A program made the position numbers and the translations under genes. The notes below the pieces were generated by a model. The model was not told the DNA's origin. It made no database searches and saw nothing but the letters and a program-made list of their open reading frames with translations. Of a DNA stretch of 64,000 nucleotides, positions 59,438 to 64,000 are shown piece by piece (the stretch's first letter is position 1; each line of letters begins with the position of its first letter). The stretch lies in contig CAYONC010000004.1 in assembly GCA_964405265.1 (NCBI GenBank), positions 1 to 64,000 on the forward strand. The letters are read 5' to 3'. This stretch comes from Eshraghiella sp964405265. Lineage in GTDB: Bacteria; Bacillota; Clostridia; Lachnospirales; Lachnospiraceae.

Positions 59438-60424
59438 ATGGACAGAAGAATTATTACAACGGAATTAATTCCCGAAGACAGCAGAATAGAAAATAGTCTG
59501 AGACCTGACAGTCTTTCTGAATATATAGGACAGAAGAAGATTAAGGATAATCTGAGAATATTTATTGATGCAGCGAAATCGCGCGGAGAGGCTCTTGACC
59601 ACTGTTTGTTTTATGGACCTCCCGGTCTTGGTAAGACAACACTTGCAGGAATAATAGCAGCAGAGATGGGAGTTAATCTTAAAACAACATCCGGTCCGGC
59701 AATTGAGAAGCCGGGAGATATGGCAGCAATTCTTGCCAATCTGTCAGAAGGAGATATATTGTTTGTTGATGAAATACATCGTCTCAACAGACAGGTAGAA
59801 GAAGTTCTTTATCCTGCTATGGAAGATTTTGTAATTGACATAATGATAGGTAAAGGACAGACTGCAAGAGCCATAAGGCTGGATTTACCGCATTTTACGC
59901 TTGTTGGTGCAACTACGAGAGCCGGACTTCTGACTGCACCTTTAAGGGACAGATTTGGCGTTGTCAACAGACTGGAATATTATACTACTGAAGAATTAAC
60001 GGATATTATAATTCGTTCCGCAGGAGTACTTAATGCTCCGATAGATGCCGGAGGTGCCGGGGAGCTTGCACGAAGAGCCAGAGGAACACCGCGTCTTGCC
60101 AACAGGCTTCTTAAAAGGGTCAGGGATTTCGCACAGGTAAAATATGACGGTGTGATAACCATGGAGGTGGCGGATGCCTCACTCAACCTGCTTGAAGTAG
60201 ACAGGGAAGGTCTTGACAAGAATGACAGGAACATCCTGAATACCATAATTGAAAAATTTGCCGGAGGACCTGTCGGAATAGAGACGCTTGCCGCTGCACT
60301 TGGCGAAGATTCAGGGACGCTTGAGGATGTGTATGAACCTTATCTTATTTTCAGGGGTTTTATTAACAGAACTCCGAGAGGCAGGGTTGTTACAGAATTA
60401 TGTTATAAACATTTTGGAATTTAG
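59438..60424 (+). CDS. ruvB: Holliday junction branch migration ATPase RuvB
   Basis: The 328-residue AAA+ ring ATPase pumps DNA through the junction. It starts IITTELIPEDSRIENSLRP and has SEYIGQKKIKDNLRIFIDAA, Walker A FYGPPGLGKTTLAGIIAAEM, Walker B ILFVDEIHRLNRQVEE and GATTRAGLLTAPLRDRFGVV (sensor and arginine finger). The C-terminal winged helix (GPVGIETLAAALGEDSGTLE) is complete. It lies 17 bases after ruvA in the SOS-controlled unit. Confidence 0.98.
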   Translation: MDRRIITTELIPEDSRIENSLRPDSLSEYIGQKKIKDNLRIFIDAAKSRGEALDHCLFYGPPGLGKTTLAGIIAAEMGVNLKTTSGPAIEKPGDMAAILANLSEGDILFVDEIHRLNRQVEEVLYPAMEDFVIDIMIGKGQTARAIRLDLPHFTLVGATTRAGLLTAPLRDRFGVVNRLEYYTTEELTDIIIRSAGVLNAPIDAGGAGELARRARGTPRLANRLLKRVRDFAQVKYDGVITMEVADASLNLLEVDREGLDKNDRNILNTIIEKFAGGPVGIETLAAALGEDSGTLEDVYEPYLIFRGFINRTPRGRVVTELCYKHFGI

Positions 60425-60490
60425 TATACACAAAGTCATAAAAGTGTGATAATATATATACAGTTATTTTTGCAGAAGGGATATGTGAAC

Positions 60491-60895
60491 GTGTCAGCAA
60501 GGAATGAAGCAGATGTAATCATAGGCGGTAAGAATTATACATTAAGCGGATATGAAAGCGAAGAATATCTTCAGAAGGTGGCTTTTTACATTAATGGCAA
60601 GATATCCGATTTTAAGAAATCGGATGTGTTCAGAAGACAGGCGGCAGATGTACAGGCAACCCTTATTCAGCTTAATATAGCAGATGATTATTATAAGGCC
60701 AAGAAGCAGTGTGATGAGCTTGAATCTGATATTGAGAAGAAGGATAAGGAGATATATGACCTTAAGCATGATTTGATATCAATTCAGATTAAACTTGATG
60801 CGGCTGAGAAAGAAATTAAGGACCTCAAGAAGGAAATTTCAGACAATCAGAAGACCATCGTTAAGCTTGAAACGGAATTGAACTCCCGGGAGTGA
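60491..60895 (+). CDS. zapA: Cell division protein ZapA
   Basis: The 134-residue protein has the ZapA start (DVIIGGKNYTLSGYESEEYLQ) and a long C-terminal coiled coil (about 70-130, CDELESDIEKKDKEIYDLKH). ZapA cross-links FtsZ filaments at midcell. The start is a GTG: GTG 60491 or GTG 60485, both with AGAAGGG upstream (10 or 4 bases). I choose 60491 because homologues begin M-S-x-x-N-x-V. The stop codon lies inside the terminator stem that follows. Confidence 0.88.
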   Translation: MSARNEADVIIGGKNYTLSGYESEEYLQKVAFYINGKISDFKKSDVFRRQAADVQATLIQLNIADDYYKAKKQCDELESDIEKKDKEIYDLKHDLISIQIKLDAAEKEIKDLKKEISDNQKTIVKLETELNSRE

Positions 60896-60915
60896 TTATC
60901 ACTCCCGATTTTTTT
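60887..60915 (+). terminator. Intrinsic terminator overlapping the zapA stop codon
   Basis: CGGGAGTG (60887-60894) pairs with CACTCCCG (60900-60907), with a five-base loop and a following run of seven T. The zapA TGA codon is within the stem and loop. Confidence 0.85.
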
Positions 60916-60933
60916 AACTTACAGGAGAGATTT

Positions 60934-63054
60934 ATGAACAACAGATTTGAATTACTGGCACCTGCCGGTTCATACGAGACTTTTAAAGCGGTTATTAATG
61001 CCGGAGCAGATGCCGTATATCTTGCCGGAAGCATGTTCGGAGCAAGGGCATATGCATCCAATCTGTCAGGAGAAGAACTTATTCAGGCAATTGATTATGC
61101 GCATATTCATGGCAGAAAGGTTTATCTTACGGTTAATACCCTGTTAAAAAATAATGAAATTAATAATGACCTTCATAATTATTTAAAGCCTTTATATGAA
61201 GCCGGGCTTGATGCCGTGATAGTACAGGATTACGGAGTCATGAAATATATCCATACCGTTTTTCCGGAGATGGAAATTCATGCAAGCACGCAGATGACCG
61301 TAACTTCGCCTGAATATGGTGATTTTCTTAAAAAATACGGTGTAACAAGGATTGTTCCCGCACGTGAACTTTCACTTGATGAAATAAAGTCTCTTCACGA
61401 TGCAACAGGTCTTGAAACGGAATGTTTTATTCACGGTGCATTATGCTATTGTTATTCTGGAATGTGTCTTATGAGCAGCTTCATAGGAGGACGCAGCGGA
61501 AACAGGGGAAGATGTGCCCAGCCATGCAGGCTTGAATATGAAAAAGACGGTATTAAGAGCGGATTATTGAGCCTCAAGGATTTATGTACGACAGACATAC
61601 TTCCTGATATTCTTGAAGCAGGCGTGTATTCCCTTAAAATAGAAGGAAGAATGAAAAGTCCGGAATATGCTGCAGGTGTTACTTCAATTTACCGAAAGTA
61701 TCTTGACATGTATATTGAAAAAGGCAGAAGCGGATACAGAACTGATAAAAAGGATATTGAAAGACTTCTTATGCTTTTTGACAGAGGCGGAATCACAGAT
61801 GGTTACTATAAGCGGCATAACGGAAAGAATATGATTGCAGATGCCGTCAAAACTGACAAATCACAGGAGGATAAGAAATTATTTGAAGAATATATAAGAA
61901 AAAACTATATTGAAAAGGATATAAAACTTTCCCTTAACGGAACGGTTACACTGTCTGTGGACAGCCCCGCCGTTCTTACAATATGGGATGAAAATAATAA
62001 TTATGTTTCCGTAAGCGGAAATAATGCGGAGAAGTCCGTAAATGCGCCTATTACACATGAAAATGTCAGTAAACAGATTTCAAAATTAGGAGGAACACCT
62101 TTTAAATTTGAACATCTTGATGTAATAATTGAAAATGGCATATATTATGGAAACAGACAGCTTAATGAATTGCGAAGAAAAGCAATAGAAGAATATAATA
62201 CACTGATTTTAGAAAAATACAGGCGTAAAAGTGCATCCTTATACAGCTCTGAACGCATGGTAATTAATTCTTATTCCGGAATTTCCATACATGTGATGAA
62301 CATTGAACAGGCAGAAGCTGCCGCAGAATATGATGTTCGGAGAATAATTATGGACACGGAAATTATACAGACTGATGATATGATTAGTTTTATAGAACTG
62401 TGTCACTGCAAAAAAATTGAATGTTTCATCGGTATGCCGAGAATTGTTAATAAATACGATTCTTTTATTAATAATAATATAAGAGCATGGGTTGAAAAGG
62501 GTATTGACGGATTTCTCATAAGGAATGTTTCACAGGCAGTTTTTTTAAGAAATTCCGGATATACAGGAAGTATACTTTCCGATTTTTCCTGTTATGCTTA
62601 TAATGATATTGCGGCAGAGGTACTTGAGGAAAACGGAATAACCGGTATGGTATGTTCAGTTGAACTTAATGAAAAAGAACTGCGGAAGCTCAATACGCTA
62701 TCATCTGAGCTGATAATATACGGAAGAATTCCTTTGATGATAAGTGCAAACTGCATAGAAAAGACAACCGGAAAGTGTAATGGCAAAAAAAGCAGGTTCA
62801 CACACATGAGAGACCGTAAGAATGCAGTACTTCCGGTGCTTACGGCATGCCGTTACTGTTACAACATCATATACAACAGTGTACCGGTATATCTGGCCGA
62901 TAAGACTTATAAGGAGCTTAACATATCTTACGGAGGAGTGCTGTTTACCGATGAATCAGCGGATATTGTCCGTAGAATCATGGATGACATAACAGAAGGC
63001 AGACAGGCAGAATTTGCTTTTACAAGAGGGCATTTTACACGAGGTGTGGAATAA
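60934..63054 (+). CDS. U32 family peptidase / RlhA-like protein
   Basis: The 706-residue protein has the U32 domain (about 1-330): FELLAPAGSYETFKAVINAG at the start, HASTQMTVTSPEYGDF, ECFIHGALCYCYSGMCLMSS, GNRGRCAQPCRLEY and SLKIEGRMKSPEYAAGVT. The four cysteines in these blocks bind an iron-sulfur cluster in characterised relatives. A DUF3656-like region follows, as in RlhA, which hydroxylates C2501 of 23S rRNA, so RNA modification is likelier than proteolysis. ATG 60934 has CAGGAGAG upstream. FtsW/RodA-type gene starts just after its stop codon. Confidence 0.92.
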   Translation: MNNRFELLAPAGSYETFKAVINAGADAVYLAGSMFGARAYASNLSGEELIQAIDYAHIHGRKVYLTVNTLLKNNEINNDLHNYLKPLYEAGLDAVIVQDYGVMKYIHTVFPEMEIHASTQMTVTSPEYGDFLKKYGVTRIVPARELSLDEIKSLHDATGLETECFIHGALCYCYSGMCLMSSFIGGRSGNRGRCAQPCRLEYEKDGIKSGLLSLKDLCTTDILPDILEAGVYSLKIEGRMKSPEYAAGVTSIYRKYLDMYIEKGRSGYRTDKKDIERLLMLFDRGGITDGYYKRHNGKNMIADAVKTDKSQEDKKLFEEYIRKNYIEKDIKLSLNGTVTLSVDSPAVLTIWDENNNYVSVSGNNAEKSVNAPITHENVSKQISKLGGTPFKFEHLDVIIENGIYYGNRQLNELRRKAIEEYNTLILEKYRRKSASLYSSERMVINSYSGISIHVMNIEQAEAAAEYDVRRIIMDTEIIQTDDMISFIELCHCKKIECFIGMPRIVNKYDSFINNNIRAWVEKGIDGFLIRNVSQAVFLRNSGYTGSILSDFSCYAYNDIAAEVLEENGITGMVCSVELNEKELRKLNTLSSELIIYGRIPLMISANCIEKTTGKCNGKKSRFTHMRDRKNAVLPVLTACRYCYNIIYNSVPVYLADKTYKELNISYGGVLFTDESADIVRRIMDDITEGRQAEFAFTRGHFTRGVE

Positions 63055-63055
63055 A

Positions 63056-64000
63056 TTGAATTTATCAAAATATTTACTTGTATTCTTAATGCTGTTTTAT
63101 ACCTGTACCTGTTTTGGAATATCGGAAAACGGAAAGGGCAGACGCATAATCAGAAAAACAATACTGCTTGCTGATTTTATTATATGCGGCATATTAATAC
63201 TTAATCACGGCTTCAGTCCGGTCAATATAATTTTACTGCTGTCGGAAATACTGTATATATTATTATTTCCGTCTGTTTATATGAAAATATATCCCGGCTG
63301 TTCCGAAAGTCTCATGAATGACATGGTTTTTCTTATTTCAATCGGATTTATCATGGTTCTGAGACTTACACCGGAAAACGCATTTAAGCAGTTTGTAATT
63401 ATTGCGGCAGGCAGCATATTAAGCTTTTTTGTACCATTTGTGCTTAAAAGAATATGTAAATTCCGAAAATATGAATTTTTAACCGCAGCAACAGGTATAT
63501 TGCTTCTTCTTGTAACACTAATACTGGGAAGGACGAGTTTTGGCGCAAATATATCATTTACCATTGGCGGACTGACCTTTCAGCCATCTGAACTGGTAAA
63601 AATACTTTTTGTTCTGTATACCGCATCAGTGATTTCACGTGCGGAAAAAATCGGTACAATAATATATGCATCCATAGTGGCTGCCGTACATGTTCTCATA
63701 CTTGTTATGTCTACCGATTTGGGAAGCGCACTCATTTTTTTTGTTGTATATATAACCATGCTTTATGTCGGAACAGGACGTGCAGCATATCTTATCGGAG
63801 GGACACTGGCAGGAACGGGTGCGGCCTTTGCCGCTTACAACATTTTTAATCATATTAAAATCAGAATATCCGTGTGGAAAAATCCATGGGCTGACATTGA
63901 TAACAAGGGTTATCAGATAACACAGGCACTGTTTGCAATTGGAACGGGAGGGTGGTTCGGAACCGGACTGTATAACGGACTTCCTGAGGCAATTCCGGTA
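63056..64000 (+). CDS. FtsW/RodA/SpoVE family glycosyltransferase, truncated by the window edge
   Basis: An open frame of 315 codons starts at TTG 63056, with GAGGTG nine bases upstream and one base after the U32 stop codon, and runs off the right edge. The product is multi-helix and has the SEDS-family landmarks FQPSELVKILFVLYTASV (about residue 180), TDLGSALIFFVVYITML, and WKNPWADIDNKGYQITQALF followed by GGWFGTGLYNG. SEDS proteins polymerise peptidoglycan from lipid II. The early part is unusually divergent. Whether it is FtsW, RodA or SpoVE cannot be told without the C-terminus. Confidence 0.87.
   Translation, partial: MNLSKYLLVFLMLFYTCTCFGISENGKGRRIIRKTILLADFIICGILILNHGFSPVNIILLLSEILYILLFPSVYMKIYPGCSESLMNDMVFLISIGFIMVLRLTPENAFKQFVIIAAGSILSFFVPFVLKRICKFRKYEFLTAATGILLLLVTLILGRTSFGANISFTIGGLTFQPSELVKILFVLYTASVISRAEKIGTIIYASIVAAVHVLILVMSTDLGSALIFFVVYITMLYVGTGRAAYLIGGTLAGTGAAFAAYNIFNHIKIRISVWKNPWADIDNKGYQITQALFAIGTGGWFGTGLYNGLPEAIPV

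Overview
This window reads as a chromosomal stretch from a low-to-moderate GC Firmicute of class Clostridia, most likely Lachnospiraceae. The reasons are Gram-positive ribosome binding sites (AGGAGG types), consensus sigma-A promoters, clostridial or Bacillus-like gene orders (rpmB / yloU-yloV-recG; rqcH / yicC-remA-gmk-rpoZ; nudF-spoIIM-xerD ... deoB-dacF; cmk-ispH-S1), sporulation-linked genes (ytfJ, ytfI, spoIIM-like, pdaA) and an energy metabolism typical of anaerobes (Rnf complex and a sodium-pumping decarboxylase). Genes are packed tightly, with many 1-17 base overlaps. No tRNA, rRNA or CRISPR array was seen, and no gap between genes exceeds about 300 bases.

Layout. 1-57: iterated repeats that look like one end of an insertion sequence. 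207-4439 (minus): a very large 2-hydroxyacyl-CoA dehydratase-type activase fusion. 4.5-8.6 kb: CorA, a rhomboid-like pseudoprotease with a zinc ribbon, and a sigma factor paired with a membrane VWA protein. 8.6-13.7 kb: rimO-pgsA, two uncharacterised genes, and the ytfI-ytfJ sporulation pair. 13.8-20.2 kb: rpmB (minus), then yloU-yloV-recG-phosphatase-rsmD and a coiled-coil protein. 20.3-25 kb: rqcH (minus) divergent from yicC-remA-gmk-rpoZ-uppP. 25-30.6 kb: aminotransferase, proC, Nudix hydrolase, spoIIM-like, a xerD-like recombinase with altered catalytic residues, and pdaA. 30.6-36.1 kb: a five-gene cassette of adenylating enzyme, group III PLP decarboxylase, carrier protein, MBOAT acyltransferase and SGNH protein. 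36.1-41 kb: DAHP synthase (minus), deoB-pdp-dacF. 41-46 kb: a biotin-dependent sodium-pump operon carrying two different carboxyltransferases. 46-52.8 kb: RpiR regulator, flavoprotein, cmk, ispH, S1 protein, orphan cheR, RNase H-like exonuclease (minus). 52.9-58.8 kb: rnfCDGEAB with a NusG-II protein and a Gx transporter. 58.8-64 kb: ruvAB behind a likely LexA box, zapA, a U32 peptidase-family protein, and a truncated FtsW/RodA gene.

How it fits together. Two ion-motive systems (the biotin-dependent decarboxylase pump and Rnf) sit about 7 kb apart and suggest membrane energetics partly driven by decarboxylation and by ferredoxin. Envelope functions recur: UppP, DacF, PdaA, FtsW/RodA, PgsA and the acyl-transfer cassette. 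The strongest candidate for something undescribed is the 30.6-36.1 kb cassette. It resembles the dlt pathway for D-alanylating teichoic acid, but a decarboxylase of the kind known to work on carrier-bound amino acids lies between the adenylation and carrier genes. The cassette may therefore esterify an envelope polymer with a decarboxylated amino acid such as GABA or beta-alanine instead of D-alanine; this is inference.
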